From NCBI RefSeq assembly GCF_005938745.2, contig NZ_VCBX02000001.1, positions 2,390,001 to 2,454,000 on the forward strand: a stretch of 64,000 nucleotides of DNA. The letters run 5' to 3'. The translations under genes were made by a program, and so were the position numbers. This DNA is from Rhodococcus sp. KBS0724. Its GTDB lineage: Bacteria; Actinomycetota; Actinomycetes; Mycobacteriales; Mycobacteriaceae. Of the stretch, positions 7,964-18,341 are shown one piece after another (the first letter of the stretch is position 1; every line of letters begins with the position of its first letter). The notes under the pieces were generated by a model. It was not told where the DNA came from, did not search any database, and saw nothing but the letters and a program-made list of their open reading frames with translations.

Positions 7964-9805
7964 TTACGGGACGTACCGGACCGCGCCCTTGTCGGCAGAC
8001 GTTGCCAGCGCAGCGTAAGCGCGCAGGGCTGTGGTGACGGTGCGCTGACGGTCAACCGGGTGCCACGGACGCTCCGAAGCTTCCATCTTGGCGCGGCGCT
8101 CAGCGAGCACGTCGTCGTCGACGAGGATCTCGAGCGTGCGCGACGCGACGTCGATGCGAACCTGATCGCCGTTCTGCACCAGACCGATAACTCCGCCGGC
8201 AGCAGCCTCGGGGGAGATGTGGCCGATGGACAGACCGGACGTGCCACCGGAGAAGCGGCCGTCGGTGATCAACGCGCATTCCTTGCCGAGGCCTGCGCCC
8301 TTGAGGAAAGCGGTGGGGTGCAGCATTTCCTGCATGCCCGGTCCGCCCTTGGGTCCTTCGTAGCGCACAACGAGGACGTCGCCGGCCTTGATCTTCTTCT
8401 GCAGGATCACCGAGACGGCTTCTTCCTGCGATTCGACGACCAGAGCCGGGCCCTGGAACGAGAACAGTTCCTCGTCGATGCCGGCCGTCTTGAGGATTGC
8501 GCCGTCGACGGCGATGTTGCCGCGCAGGACAACCAGGCCGCCTTCGACGGTGTAGGCGTTCGCGACGTCGCGGATGCAGCCGCCGGCCGCATCGGTGTCG
8601 AGGGCAGACCAACGGTTGTCCGTGGAGAACGGCTCGATGGTGCGCACGCCACCGGGAGCAGCGTGGAACAGTTCGATGGCCTCGTCGGTTGCTTTGCCGG
8701 AGCGGATGTCCCAGTCGTCTAGCCACTGGTCGAAGCTCTTGGTGTGCACGGTGGAGACGTCGGTCTCGAGGAGTCCGCCGCGACGAAGCTCACCGAGCAG
8801 CGCGGGGATTCCGCCGGCGCGGTGGACGTCTTCCATGTGGTAGTCCGAGTTGGGGGAGACCTTGGACAGGCACGGAACCTTACGGCTGATCGCGTCGATG
8901 GTGTCGAGGTCGAAATCGACCTCGCCTTCCTGCGCCGCAGCCAGTGTGTGCAGGACGGTGTTGGTGGAACCGCCCATGGCGACGTCGAGTGCCATCGCGT
9001 TGCGGAACGCTGCCGGGGTCGCGATGTTGCGCGGCAGAACCGACTCGTCGCCGTCGCGGTAGTACTTGAGGGCAGCTTCGACCACGGTGGTGCCTGCGCG
9101 GGAGAAGAGTGCGTGACGAGCCTTGTGAGTTGCCAGCGTGGAGCCGTTGCCCGGCAATGCGAGGCCGAGGGCTTCGGTGAGGCAGTTCATGGAGTTGGCC
9201 GTGAACATGCCCGAGCAGGATCCGCACGTCGGGCACGCGCTGCGCTCGACCTCGTCGAGGCCTTCTTCGGACACGGCGTCGTTCGCCGAGGCGGAAATCG
9301 CGGTGATGAGGTCGGTGGGGGCTTGCGCCACACCGCCGACGACCACTGCCTTACCGGCCTCCATCGGACCACCGGACACGAAGACCGTCGGGATGTTCAG
9401 ACGCATCGCGGCGTTGAGCATGCCGGGAGTGATCTTGTCGCAGTTGGAGATACACACCAGTGCGTCGGCAGTGTGGGCGTTTGCCATGTACTCGACCGAG
9501 TCGGCGATGATCTCGCGGCTCGGGAGTGAGTAGAGCATTCCGCCGTGGCCCATGGCGATACCGTCGTCGACTGCGATGGTGTGGAACTCACGAGCGACGC
9601 CGCCGGCCTCACGAATGGCCTCGGCAACGATCTCGCCCACGTTCTTGAGATGCACGTGGCCGGGTACGAACTGGGTGTACGAGTTCGCTACGGCGACGAT
9701 CGGCTTACCGAAGTCGGAATCCGTCATTCCTGTGGCGCGCCACAGGGATCGGGCTCCGGCAGCATTACGTCCGACGGTGGTGGTGCGTGACCTCAACGGG
9801 GGCAT
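7964..9805 (-). CDS. ilvD: dihydroxy-acid dehydratase
   Basis: Cytoplasmic Fe-S dehydratase, 613 aa, converting 2,3-dihydroxy-3-methylbutanoate (or -methylpentanoate) to the 2-oxo acid in valine and isoleucine synthesis; the product also feeds leucine and CoA. IlvD/Edd signatures are clear: CDKITPGML near residue 124, [19 protein letters not shown] near 195 and [19 protein letters not shown] near the C-terminus. The length is normal for actinobacterial IlvD. ATG at 9805 is preceded on the minus strand by AAGGAA. It lies close to, but on the opposite strand from, ilvBNC; in M. tuberculosis ilvD is not at this locus. Confidence 0.95.
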   Translation of the reverse strand: MPPLRSRTTTVGRNAAGARSLWRATGMTDSDFGKPIVAVANSYTQFVPGHVHLKNVGEIVAEAIREAGGVAREFHTIAVDDGIAMGHGGMLYSLPSREIIADSVEYMANAHTADALVCISNCDKITPGMLNAAMRLNIPTVFVSGGPMEAGKAVVVGGVAQAPTDLITAISASANDAVSEEGLDEVERSACPTCGSCSGMFTANSMNCLTEALGLALPGNGSTLATHKARHALFSRAGTTVVEAALKYYRDGDESVLPRNIATPAAFRNAMALDVAMGGSTNTVLHTLAAAQEGEVDFDLDTIDAISRKVPCLSKVSPNSDYHMEDVHRAGGIPALLGELRRGGLLETDVSTVHTKSFDQWLDDWDIRSGKATDEAIELFHAAPGGVRTIEPFSTDNRWSALDTDAAGGCIRDVANAYTVEGGLVVLRGNIAVDGAILKTAGIDEELFSFQGPALVVESQEEAVSVILQKKIKAGDVLVVRYEGPKGGPGMQEMLHPTAFLKGAGLGKECALITDGRFSGGTSGLSIGHISPEAAAGGVIGLVQNGDQVRIDVASRTLEILVDDDVLAERRAKMEASERPWHPVDRQRTVTTALRAYAALATSADKGAVRYVP

Positions 9806-9919
9806 GGGCGTGTTCCTTATGTGATCGTTGCTGATCTACTTCTGCTGCGCGAACAACAGGGCTGTGTGCTCACGCGGCGAAAAGAATTGAAGCGAGGGCG
9901 ATTCAACGCTACTCGCGTG

Positions 9920-10468
9920 CTACTTCTGTTCTGATTCGGGCTGGTCGTTCGACGGCTCGGATTCGGATTCCGGCTCAGGGGCGCGTTCGTTTGCGGACTG
10001 TTCGGCCCGTTCCGCTTCTTCGGCGTCGTAGGCTGCCGCCGCGGCAGCGTAGGGATCGGTGATGCGCCCTCCACTGGCGATCGCGATCTCGGGGAGCCGA
10101 ACGAAGCTGACTGCGGGCAGCGTCACTTCCGTTCCGTCGGTGAGTTCGGCGCGGGCCCAGCTGCGCTTCGGGAAGCGGAAGCCCTTGACTTCGTCCCAGC
10201 TCAGTGTGCGGCTGGAGAACATCGAACGAACCTCGAGGCCGTCGGGGCTGACGGTGGTACGGACCCGGGCGACGAAGTAGACGGCGATGATCGGGAGGAT
10301 CACCAACCAGCTCAATGCCGCGGGCCAGCCGAAGATCGGGAAGCTGACCGCGAAGAGCAGGAAGGCGCACGCCATGTAGGCGAGCTGCGAAATGCGGATG
10401 ACGTGCCGAAGTGGTTTCGGCGTGTGGGATGATTGAACCGGTGGCACGGGCTGCTGCGAAGTTGACAC
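9920..10468 (-). CDS. PH-domain membrane protein (CFP-6-like)
   Basis: 182-aa protein with two adjacent membrane helices (about residues 28-68), then a bacterial PH domain (VSPDGLEVRSMF, LSWDEVKGFRFP) and an acidic Glu/Pro/Ser-rich tail. Position and architecture match Rv3004 (cfp6, low-molecular-weight antigen 6) next to ilvB of mycobacteria. Function unknown. The GTG start at 10468 is uncertain because AGAGG lies almost directly against it. It is divergent from ilvB, sharing a region of about 250 bp. Confidence 0.78.
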   Translation of the reverse strand: MSTSQQPVPPVQSSHTPKPLRHVIRISQLAYMACAFLLFAVSFPIFGWPAALSWLVILPIIAVYFVARVRTTVSPDGLEVRSMFSSRTLSWDEVKGFRFPKRSWARAELTDGTEVTLPAVSFVRLPEIAIASGGRITDPYAAAAAAYDAEEAERAEQSANERAPEPESESEPSNDQPESEQK

Positions 10469-10529
10469 CTCTACATCTTCGCATTGCAGCCGATGTATCT
10501 CAGATTCTGGGACGGTTGACTCACCAAGT

Positions 10530-10558
10530 TTGCCGTTCGCGACTAGCGCCTCTACTGT
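10530..10558 (+). promoter_or_regulatory. candidate ilvBNC promoter
   Basis: TTGCCG (10530-10535) and TACTGT (10553-10558) are 17 bases apart. Transcription would begin at about 10565, which would leave the leader-peptide GTG at 10566 without any 5' leader. Confidence 0.5.
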
Positions 10559-10565
10559 CGAGTGC

Positions 10566-10613
10566 GTGAAACAGAATGAGTTGCTCGTAATCGACTGGCG
10601 CGTCGTCGCCTGA
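10566..10613 (+). CDS. ilvB leader peptide
   Basis: A 15-codon open frame from GTG, MKQNELLVIDWRVVA then TGA, rich in the regulatory residues: Leu-Leu-Val-Ile together and Val-Val near the end. It sits directly ahead of a competing hairpin and a terminator, the classic layout for attenuation of ilvB. Ribosome stalling at Leu, Val or Ile codons when charged tRNA is low would let the alternative structure form. No Shine-Dalgarno site precedes it, and the likely transcript start coincides with the GTG, so leaderless translation is probable. Confidence 0.75.
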   Translation: MKQNELLVIDWRVVA

Positions 10614-10683
10614 GTCGATAATTTTCAACTCACCAGATAACGACGCGCCACCCTCGCTCAGCAGATGCTGACGGGGGTTTTTT
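10596..10683 (+). promoter_or_regulatory. ilvBNC transcription attenuator
   Basis: The end of the leader frame (10596-10606) is perfectly complementary over 11 bases to 10640-10650. Downstream an imperfect stem (about 10651-10677, six inner pairs around a GA loop) is followed by six T (10678-10683), an intrinsic terminator. How the first hairpin and the terminator exclude each other cannot be decided by eye; an additional antiterminator pairing is expected. Confidence 0.7.
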
Positions 10684-10714
10684 GTTGCCCGGAGCCAAAT
10701 CAGAGGATTTCCCA

Positions 10715-12655
10715 GTGAGCGCACCAACAGCACGGCCTCAACCCACGCCGCGCAAGTCAGGGACACCGAGCCCGACTACCGCGGCTGCCGCATCGCAGAC
10801 GGCTACCCGTCGCCAGCTCCCCCCGGAGCGGGTAACGGGCGCGCAGTCTGTCGTTCGCGCCCTCGAAGAGCTCGACGTCGACACGGTATTCGGCATCCCC
10901 GGCGGTGCCGTGTTGCCTGTGTACGACCCGCTCTTCGATTCGGTCAAGGTCCGTCACGTACTTGTGCGCCACGAGCAGGGTGCCGGCCATGCCGCGACCG
11001 GCTACGCGCAGGCCACCGGCAAGGTCGGCGTCTGCATGGCTACCTCGGGTCCCGGTGCAACCAACCTGGTCACGCCGCTGGCCGACGCTCAGATGGACTC
11101 CGTTCCGATCGTGGCCATCACCGGCCAGGTCGGTCGTAGCCTCATCGGCACCGACGCGTTCCAGGAAGCCGACATCTCCGGCATCACCATGCCGGTCACC
11201 AAGCACAACTTCCTGATCACCGACGGCATCGACATCCCGCGCATCATGGCCGAGGCGTTCTACCTCGCCTCGAGCGGTCGTCCCGGCGCAGTCCTGGTCG
11301 ATATCCCCAAGGACATCCTCCAGGCTCAGACCACGTTCTCGTGGCCGCCGGAGATGCGTCTGCCCGGATACCGTCCGGTCACCAAGCCGCACGGCAAGCA
11401 GGTCCGTGAAGCTGCGCGTTTGATCGCCGACGCCAAGTCTCCCGTCCTGTACGTCGGTGGCGGCGTCATCAAGTCCGACTCGTCGGCCGAGCTGCTCGAA
11501 CTGGCCGAGCTGACGGGTATCCCCGTGGTCACCACGCTGATGGCCCGCGGCGCGTTTCCGGACAGCCACGACCTGAACTGCGGAATGCCCGGCATGCACG
11601 GCACCGTTGCCGCCGTTGCCGCGCTGCAGAGAAGTGATCTGTTGATCACACTCGGCGCCCGCTTCGACGACCGCGTCACCGGACAGCTGGATTCCTTTGC
11701 GCCCGACGCCAAGGTCATCCACGCCGACATCGACCCGGCCGAGATCGGCAAGAACCGCTACGCCGACGTCCCGATCGTGGGCGACTGCAAAGAGGTCATC
11801 ACCGAACTCATCGAGGCCATCCGTGCCGACATGGCCACGGGCACCACGTTCGAACTCGCCGAATGGTGGGCGTACCTGAACGACATCCGTCGTACGTACC
11901 CGCTGAGCTACGACCGTCCGACCGACGGTCAGCTGAGCCCCGAGTTCGTCATCCAGTCCGTCGGCAAGCTCGCCGGACCGGACGCTATCTACTGCGCCGG
12001 CGTCGGTCAGCACCAGATGTGGGCCGCCCAGTTCGTCAGCTACGAGAAGCCGCGCACGTGGCTCAACTCGGGTGGACTCGGCACCATGGGCTACGCGGTT
12101 CCCGCTGCCATGGGCGCCAAGATGGGCATGCCCGACACCGAGGTGTGGGCCATCGACGGCGACGGCTGCTTCCAGATGACCAATCAGGAACTGGCCACCT
12201 GCGCACTCGAAGGTATCCCGATCAAGGTTGCCCTGATCAACAACGGCAACCTCGGCATGGTCCGTCAGTGGCAGACGCTCTTCTACGACGAGCGTTACTC
12301 GAACACCAACCTCGGAACGCACGGCGCCATCCGCATCCCGGATTTCGTGAAGCTCGCAGAAGCGTTGGGCTGCCACGGAATTCGCGTCGAGCGTGAAGAG
12401 GACGTCGAAGCTGCGATCCGTGAGGCGCAGTCCATCAACGACAAGCCTGTCGTGATCGACTTCATCGTTACTGCCGACGCACAGGTGTGGCCGATGGTCG
12501 CCGCGGGAACCAGCAACGACGAGATCATGGCGGCCCGGGGTATCCGGCCGCTGTTCGACGACGACGAGGCCGCAGCCGAGCCCGCCGTCATCCATGAAGC
12601 CATGTCGCGCGAGCAAGCCGGACCCGCCGCGGGCACAGGGGAGGACAAGCAGTGA
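10715..12655 (+). CDS. ilvB: acetolactate synthase large subunit
   Basis: Catalytic subunit of acetohydroxyacid synthase, 646 aa: ThDP-, FAD- and Mg-dependent condensation of pyruvate with pyruvate or 2-oxobutyrate, first common step of branched-chain amino-acid synthesis. A variable Pro/Thr-rich N-terminus of about 38 residues precedes the ThDP pyrophosphate domain, with the catalytic Glu in [10 protein letters not shown] (E87); the ThDP motif appears as IDGDGCFQM followed by INNGN. GTG 10715 was chosen for AGAGGA seven bases upstream; a TTG at 10682 lies in the terminator T-run. It overlaps ilvN by four bases and is controlled by the upstream attenuator. Confidence 0.95.
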   Translation: MSAPTARPQPTPRKSGTPSPTTAAAASQTATRRQLPPERVTGAQSVVRALEELDVDTVFGIPGGAVLPVYDPLFDSVKVRHVLVRHEQGAGHAATGYAQATGKVGVCMATSGPGATNLVTPLADAQMDSVPIVAITGQVGRSLIGTDAFQEADISGITMPVTKHNFLITDGIDIPRIMAEAFYLASSGRPGAVLVDIPKDILQAQTTFSWPPEMRLPGYRPVTKPHGKQVREAARLIADAKSPVLYVGGGVIKSDSSAELLELAELTGIPVVTTLMARGAFPDSHDLNCGMPGMHGTVAAVAALQRSDLLITLGARFDDRVTGQLDSFAPDAKVIHADIDPAEIGKNRYADVPIVGDCKEVITELIEAIRADMATGTTFELAEWWAYLNDIRRTYPLSYDRPTDGQLSPEFVIQSVGKLAGPDAIYCAGVGQHQMWAAQFVSYEKPRTWLNSGGLGTMGYAVPAAMGAKMGMPDTEVWAIDGDGCFQMTNQELATCALEGIPIKVALINNGNLGMVRQWQTLFYDERYSNTNLGTHGAIRIPDFVKLAEALGCHGIRVEREEDVEAAIREAQSINDKPVVIDFIVTADAQVWPMVAAGTSNDEIMAARGIRPLFDDDEAAAEPAVIHEAMSREQAGPAAGTGEDKQ

Positions 12656-13155
12656 GCACCACCCACACCCTCAGCGTGCTCGTCGAGGACAAGCCAGGCG
12701 TGCTCGCTCGCGTCTCCGCCCTGTTCTCCCGCCGAGGATTCAACATCGAATCCCTCGCAGTCGGCGGCACCGAGATCCCCGAGATCTCTCGAATGACCAT
12801 CGTCGTCACGGTCGACGAGTTCCCCCTCGAGCAGGTGACGAAGCAGCTCAACAAGCTGATCAACGTCATCAAGATCGTCGAGCAAGACGGTGATGCTTCC
12901 GTCGCTCGCGAGCTTGTGCTCATCAAGGTGCGCGCAGATGCAAGCGTGCGCACCCAGGTCATCGAAACGGTGAACCTGTTCCGCGCCAAGGTAATCGACG
13001 TCTCCCCGGAGTCCGTCACCATCGAGGCGACCGGTACCCGGTCCAAGCTGGATGCACTGCTGCGGATGCTTGATCCGTACGGTATCCGGGAGATCGTTCA
13101 GTCCGGGGTCGTGGCAGTCGGTCGAGGGCCGAAGTCGATCACGGCCACCCGCTAG
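12652..13155 (+). CDS. ilvN: acetolactate synthase small subunit
   Basis: Regulatory subunit of acetohydroxyacid synthase, 167 aa. The N-terminal ACT domain ([22 protein letters not shown], then FNIESLAV) binds valine for feedback inhibition; a second alpha/beta domain follows. GTG 12652 overlaps the ilvB stop as GTGA, which fits equal synthesis of the two subunits. Confidence 0.95.
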   Translation: MSTTHTLSVLVEDKPGVLARVSALFSRRGFNIESLAVGGTEIPEISRMTIVVTVDEFPLEQVTKQLNKLINVIKIVEQDGDASVARELVLIKVRADASVRTQVIETVNLFRAKVIDVSPESVTIEATGTRSKLDALLRMLDPYGIREIVQSGVVAVGRGPKSITATR

Positions 13156-13174
13156 TACTTTAGACACGTAATAA

Positions 13175-14209
<1,035 letters not shown>

Positions 14210-14232
14210 TTCGTAGTTTCAGCTTGTCTTCA

Positions 14233-14292
14233 CTCCGGCCTGATGCCTGTTCCGGTCCAATTATCTTGGACTGGAGCGGCATTGGGCCGGAG
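14233..14292 (+). terminator. long hairpin after ilvC
   Basis: A 60-base extended stem-loop: 14233-14240 is perfectly complementary to 14285-14292, and the pairing continues inward with small bulges to a loop near 14262. It begins 24 bases past the ilvC stop; the following T-run is weak. Confidence 0.6.
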
Positions 14293-14380
14293 GTCTTTGT
14301 CGGGCCGAACTGAGGTCCGACGCAATTCTCATTGAGAATTCGCCCGCAAAAGTGTCCACTATGTGGTATTGCCTACCGAG

Positions 14381-14411
14381 TTGTGGACGCCGAGACGGCG
14401 CGCACTAAACT
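14381..14411 (+). promoter_or_regulatory. candidate serA promoter
   Basis: TTGTGG (14381-14386) and TAAACT (14406-14411) are 19 bases apart, slightly long. Transcription would start near 14418, close to the leader hairpin at 14414-14433. Confidence 0.35.
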
Positions 14412-14413
14412 AC

Positions 14414-14433
14414 TGGGGGTTAAACCACCCCCA
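14414..14433 (+). other. serA leader hairpin
   Basis: A perfect 7-bp stem TGGGGGT/ACCCCCA with loop TAAACC lies 26 bases before the serA start. It may stabilise the mRNA 5' end or affect translation; no known riboswitch was recognised. Confidence 0.45.
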
Positions 14434-14459
14434 CACCCACCTAATCAGGGAGTTTGCAC

Positions 14460-16052
14460 GTGAGCCAGCCTGGCCGCCCCGTTGTTCTGATCGCAGACAA
14501 GCTCGCGCCATCCACAGTCGAGGCACTGGGCGACGGTGTGGAGGTGCGTTGGGTCGACGGACCCGACCGCGCTGCCCTGCTCGCAGCTGTGCCCGAGGCC
14601 GACGCGATTCTTGTTCGCTCCGCCACCACCGTCGACGCCGAGGTTCTGGCTGCAGGCACCAAGCTGAAGATCATCGGCCGCGCCGGTGTCGGCCTGGACA
14701 ATGTCGAGATCCCCGCAGCCACCGAGCGCGGCGTGATGGTCGTCAATGCACCGACCTCCAACATTCACTCGGCAGCCGAGCACGCAGTTGCACTGCTCAT
14801 GTCGACCGCTCGCCAGATCCCCGCCGCAGACAAGACCCTGCGCGAAAGCACCTGGAAGCGAAGCAAGTTCAACGGCGTCGAGATCCTCGGCAAGACCGTC
14901 GGCGTTGTCGGCCTCGGCCGCATCGGCCAGCTGTTCGCGCAGCGTCTCGCCGCTTTCGAAACCACCATCATCGCGTACGACCCCTACTTGCCTGCAGCTC
15001 GCGCAGCGCAGCTCGGCATCGAACTGGTCAGCATCGACGAGCTCGTCGAGCGTGCGGACTTCATCTCCGTGCACCTGCCCAAGACCAAGGAAACGGCCGG
15101 CCTGATCAACGCCGAGCGTCTTTCCCGCGCCAAGGACGGCGTCATCATCGTCAACGCCGCCCGCGGTGGCCTGATCGACGAAGACGCGCTGTACGACGCT
15201 CTGGTCTCCGGCAAGGTTCGCGGCGCCGGCCTCGACGTGTTCAGCACCGAACCGTGCACCGATTCCAAGCTCTTCGAGCTCGACAACGTCGTCGTCACCC
15301 CGCACCTCGGCGCATCGACGTCCGAAGCTCAGGACCGTGCAGGCATCGACGTCGCCAAGAGCGTTCTCCTGGCTCTGGCCGGCGATTTCGTTCCCGAGGC
15401 CGTCAACGTCTCCGGTGGCCCGGTCGGCGAAGAAGTTGCTCCGTGGCTCGAACTCGTCCGCAAGCTGGGTCTCCTCGCTGCGACGCTGTCTCCCGAAGCT
15501 GTTCAGACGGTTCAGGTTGTCGCCTCCGGTGAACTGTCCGCCGAAACCGTCGACATCCTCGGCCTCGCTGCCCTGCGCGGCGTGTTCTCCGCCAGCAGCG
15601 ACGAGGCAGTCACGTTCGTCAACGCTCCGGCGCTCGCCGAGCAGCGCGGCGTCACTGTGTCCGTCGAAAAGCACTCCGAGGCACTCGCTCACCGCAGCGC
15701 CGTCGAGGTTCGCGCGGTTGCCGCTGACGGCACCGTCACGTCCGTCACGGGCGCACTCACCGGCCTGCAGCAGGTCGAGAAGATCGTCAGCATCAACGGC
15801 CGCAGCTTCGACCTGCGCGCCGAGGGCCACAACATCGTTGTTCACTACAACGATCGTCCGGGCGTTCTCGGTGTCCTCGGTACCGTCCTCGGTAACGCCG
15901 GCACCGACATCCTGGCAGCAGCATTGAGCCAGGACGCCGAAGGCGAAGGCGCAACGGCCATCCTGCGCGTCGACAAGGTTGTCGCCGACGCCGATGTCGA
16001 GGCAATCGTCTCGCAGCTCGACGCTCGCGTCGCCCAGGTCGACCTTTCCTGA
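14460..16052 (+). CDS. serA: D-3-phosphoglycerate dehydrogenase
   Basis: NAD-dependent oxidation of 3-phosphoglycerate, first step of serine synthesis; 530 aa, the long actinobacterial form. Order: substrate-binding part, nucleotide-binding domain with [14 protein letters not shown], the conserved [13 protein letters not shown] and the catalytic His region [12 protein letters not shown], then an intervening domain and a C-terminal ACT domain ([18 protein letters not shown]) for serine feedback. GTG 14460 has AGGGAG seven bases upstream; a TTG at 14454 would be too close. Set apart from ilvC by a long hairpin and apparently transcribed from its own promoter. Confidence 0.95.
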   Translation: MSQPGRPVVLIADKLAPSTVEALGDGVEVRWVDGPDRAALLAAVPEADAILVRSATTVDAEVLAAGTKLKIIGRAGVGLDNVEIPAATERGVMVVNAPTSNIHSAAEHAVALLMSTARQIPAADKTLRESTWKRSKFNGVEILGKTVGVVGLGRIGQLFAQRLAAFETTIIAYDPYLPAARAAQLGIELVSIDELVERADFISVHLPKTKETAGLINAERLSRAKDGVIIVNAARGGLIDEDALYDALVSGKVRGAGLDVFSTEPCTDSKLFELDNVVVTPHLGASTSEAQDRAGIDVAKSVLLALAGDFVPEAVNVSGGPVGEEVAPWLELVRKLGLLAATLSPEAVQTVQVVASGELSAETVDILGLAALRGVFSASSDEAVTFVNAPALAEQRGVTVSVEKHSEALAHRSAVEVRAVAADGTVTSVTGALTGLQQVEKIVSINGRSFDLRAEGHNIVVHYNDRPGVLGVLGTVLGNAGTDILAAALSQDAEGEGATAILRVDKVVADADVEAIVSQLDARVAQVDLS

Positions 16053-16060
16053 TTGTTTTC

Positions 16061-16106
16061 ACTGTGCGCCTTTATTAACCGCCGGCGGTTAATAAAGGCG
16101 CACAGT
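16061..16106. repeat. dispersed 46-bp perfect palindrome, copy 1
   Basis: Two 23-base arms (16061-16083 and 16084-16106) are exact reverse complements; the left arm begins ACTGTGCGCCTTTATTAACC. A near copy lies at 57153-57196. It starts 8 bases after the serA stop and may act as a transcription terminator, but it has no T-tract. Confidence 0.9.
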
Positions 16107-16125
16107 TCTACCGAATGAGGATTCA

Positions 16126-17139
16126 ATGAAGCTTGCGGTCATTCCCGGTGACGGAATCGGTGTCGAGGTAACAGCTGAAGCACTCAAGGTGCTCGGCAAG
16201 TTGGTCCCCGATCTGGAAACCACCGAATACGATCTCGGTGCCCGTCGCTACAACGCCACCGGTGAACTGCTGCCTGCAGACGAGCTGGACCAGATCCGTC
16301 AGCACGACGCAATCCTGTTGGGCGCCATCGGCGATCCGCGGATCGTTGCGCCGGGCATCCTCGAGCGCGGTTTGCTGCTGAACATGCGCTTTCAGCTCGA
16401 TCATCACGTCAATCTTCGTCCGGCGCAGCTGTACCCGGGCGCGACGTCACCGCTCGCGGCGCAGCCCGAGATCGACTTCGTTGTGGTTCGTGAAGGCACC
16501 GAGGGCCCGTACACCGGAAACGGTGGAGCCATCCGCGTCGGCACCGATCACGAGATCGCGACCGAGGTGTCGATCAACACCTGGTTCGGCGCTGAGCGTG
16601 TTGTTCGTTACGCATTTGCGTTGGCGCAGACGCGTTCCAAGCACCTCACGCTGATCCACAAGACCAACGTGCTCTCCAACGCCGGAGCGATCTGGACGCG
16701 TGCGATCGAGACCGTCGGAGCGGAGTTCCCGGACGTCGAGACGGCGTACTGCCACATCGACGCTGCCACCATCTACATGGTGACCGACCCGTCGCGCTTC
16801 GACGTCATCGTGACGGACAACCTGTTCGGTGACATCATCACCGACCTGGCCGGCGCTGTAACCGGCGGAATCGGTTTGGCCGCAAGTGGAAACATCGATG
16901 CGTCCGGCACCAACCCGTCGATGTTCGAGCCCGTGCACGGCAGTGCCCCGGACATCGCCGGTAAGGGAATCGCAGATCCCACCGCCGCGATTCTCTCGGC
17001 CGCACTGCTTCTTCGTCATCTGGGCCGCGAGGACGACGCCGCTCGCGTCGAGGCTGTGGTCGCTGCCGACCTGGCTACCCGCGGCGACGGTCCGATCGTC
17101 ACCACCGAGATCGGTGACCGGATTACTGCCGCTCTGTAA
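16126..17139 (+). CDS. leuB: 3-isopropylmalate dehydrogenase
   Basis: NAD-dependent oxidative decarboxylation of 3-isopropylmalate, third step of leucine synthesis; 337 aa. Features of the isocitrate/isopropylmalate dehydrogenase family: [13 protein letters not shown] at the N-terminus, [16 protein letters not shown] (substrate arginines), [14 protein letters not shown], the Tyr region [22 protein letters not shown] (metal Asp) and [14 protein letters not shown] (NAD loop). ATG 16126 has GAGGAT upstream. Separated from serA by the palindrome, as in mycobacteria where leuB and serA are neighbours. Confidence 0.95.
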   Translation: MKLAVIPGDGIGVEVTAEALKVLGKLVPDLETTEYDLGARRYNATGELLPADELDQIRQHDAILLGAIGDPRIVAPGILERGLLLNMRFQLDHHVNLRPAQLYPGATSPLAAQPEIDFVVVREGTEGPYTGNGGAIRVGTDHEIATEVSINTWFGAERVVRYAFALAQTRSKHLTLIHKTNVLSNAGAIWTRAIETVGAEFPDVETAYCHIDAATIYMVTDPSRFDVIVTDNLFGDIITDLAGAVTGGIGLAASGNIDASGTNPSMFEPVHGSAPDIAGKGIADPTAAILSAALLLRHLGREDDAARVEAVVAADLATRGDGPIVTTEIGDRITAAL

Positions 17140-17156
17140 TCAACACTGCACGGACT

Positions 17157-17192
17157 CTGACGCGCGTGGGCCTTACGGCTTGCGCGCGTCAG
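17157..17192 (+). terminator. hairpin terminator after leuB
   Basis: A 10-bp perfect stem CTGACGCGCG/CGCGCGTCAG (17157-17166, 17183-17192) followed by a short T run. Confidence 0.65.
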
Positions 17193-17210
17193 TCGTTTCC
17201 GGCACACCGA

Positions 17211-17216
17211 TAGACT
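17211..17216 (+). promoter_or_regulatory. -10 element implying a leaderless transcript
   Basis: TAGACT ends seven bases before ATG 17224, and no Shine-Dalgarno site is present between the leuB terminator and the start. The gene downstream is probably leaderless. Confidence 0.45.
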
Positions 17217-17223
17217 TGCGCGC

Positions 17224-17997
17224 ATGCGTCTTGGTCGAATTGCCAGTCCCGATGGTGTTGCGTTTGTCAGTATCGAAGGTGAAGAGGATGCCCTCGTTGC
17301 CAAGGAAATTGCCGAGCACCCGTTCGGGAACCCCACCTTTACCGGCCGTAGTTGGCCACTAGCCGATGTGCGCCTGTTGGCGCCGATCCTTGCCAGCAAG
17401 GTGATCTGCATCGGCAAGAACTATGCGGCTCATGCTGCCGAGATGGGCGGCGAGGCACCGGCAGATCCGGTGATCTTCCTCAAGCCGAACACGTCCATCG
17501 TCGGCCCGGGTGCGCCTATTGTCCTGCCGCCCAGTTCAACTGAAGTTCACTACGAGGGCGAACTCGCCATCGTCATCGGTCAGCCCTGCAAGGATGTTCC
17601 GGCAGCAAAGGCCCTCAGCGTCGTGCTCGGGTACACCGTCGCCAACGACGTCTCTGCTCGCGATCATCAGCGTCACGACGGTCAGTGGACCCGCGCGAAG
17701 GGTCACGACACATTCTGCCCGCTGGGGCCTTGGATCGAGACGGCTCTGGATCCGTCCGACGTCGACATCAAGACCGAGGTCAACGGAGCGGTCAAGCAGG
17801 ACAGCAGCACGGCTTTCCTGCTGCACGACGTCCCGAAGATCATCGAGTGGGTCTCGGCCGTGATGACCTTGCTGCCCGGTGACGTCATCCTCACCGGTAC
17901 GCCCGAGGGCGTCGGCCCGATCGTTGCCGGCGATTCCGTCTCGGTGACGGTGTCCGGCATCGGCACGCTCACCAACCCGGTGATTGCAAAGCGCTGA
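17224..17997 (+). CDS. fumarylacetoacetate hydrolase family protein
   Basis: FAH-fold hydrolase or isomerase, 257 aa, position-matched to Rv2993c. The metal site is visible as VHYEGELAIVIG (Glu pair), later FCPLGPWIE, and GDVILTGTPEGVGP near the C-terminus; GYTVANDVSARDHQ is the family core. Members act on acylpyruvates, oxaloacetate or homoprotocatechuate-pathway intermediates; the substrate here is not evident. It stands alone between terminators, upstream of an alkane monooxygenase, and no catabolic partner genes are nearby. Confidence 0.88.
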   Translation: MRLGRIASPDGVAFVSIEGEEDALVAKEIAEHPFGNPTFTGRSWPLADVRLLAPILASKVICIGKNYAAHAAEMGGEAPADPVIFLKPNTSIVGPGAPIVLPPSSTEVHYEGELAIVIGQPCKDVPAAKALSVVLGYTVANDVSARDHQRHDGQWTRAKGHDTFCPLGPWIETALDPSDVDIKTEVNGAVKQDSSTAFLLHDVPKIIEWVSAVMTLLPGDVILTGTPEGVGPIVAGDSVSVTVSGIGTLTNPVIAKR

Positions 17998-18012
17998 CCA
18001 CCAGGTTCGGCC

Positions 18013-18045
18013 GGGGCCTCATCCTTTCGGATGGGGCCCCATTTT
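18013..18045 (+). terminator. rho-independent terminator
   Basis: A 12-bp stem with one wobble (18013-18024 and 18029-18040, loop TTTC) followed by ATTTTTCTTTTT. Strong intrinsic terminator of the FAH-family gene. Confidence 0.88.
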
Positions 18046-18341
18046 TCTTTTTCCCCGTGATAGCTGCACGGTCGCCTACGCTATTTTATCGGCCGTAACG
18101 ACAATGTGGCCAATGTCGCAATTGTGGTGGTATTCAGCCATTTGTTTGAGACGGACGGCAAGTGGCTATGCGCAAACAGCTGCTTGCACCTTTCAAGAAT
18201 GGGATTAACCCGAAAAGTCGGTCTTAGTGCCCATTTGATAACCCTAAGTTTGCCAATGTAACGATGATCCGTATTCTGTCGATATCCGAAGTGATGCCGG
18301 TGGGGTATTGATGAGTTTTCGGAAATTGGAGGCTGTGGCAC
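18046..18341 (+). other. upstream region of the alkane monooxygenase
   Basis: About 295 bp without a credible gene and visibly richer in A/T than the flanking genes. It contains the promoter candidate at 18250-18277; no clear operator palindrome was seen. Confidence 0.55.
18250..18277 (+). promoter_or_regulatory. candidate alkane monooxygenase promoter
   Basis: TTGCCA (18250-18255) and TATTCT (18272-18277) are 16 bases apart, about 65 bases upstream of the start codon. Confidence 0.45.

Noticed and set aside
10757..12616. Long antisense open frame over ilvB; similar ones lie over serA, gltX, pyc (42551-44821), amt and ffh
   Set aside because: High-G+C coding strands give long open antisense frames; the translations are Arg/Asp/His-rich without domains and the plus-strand products are certain.
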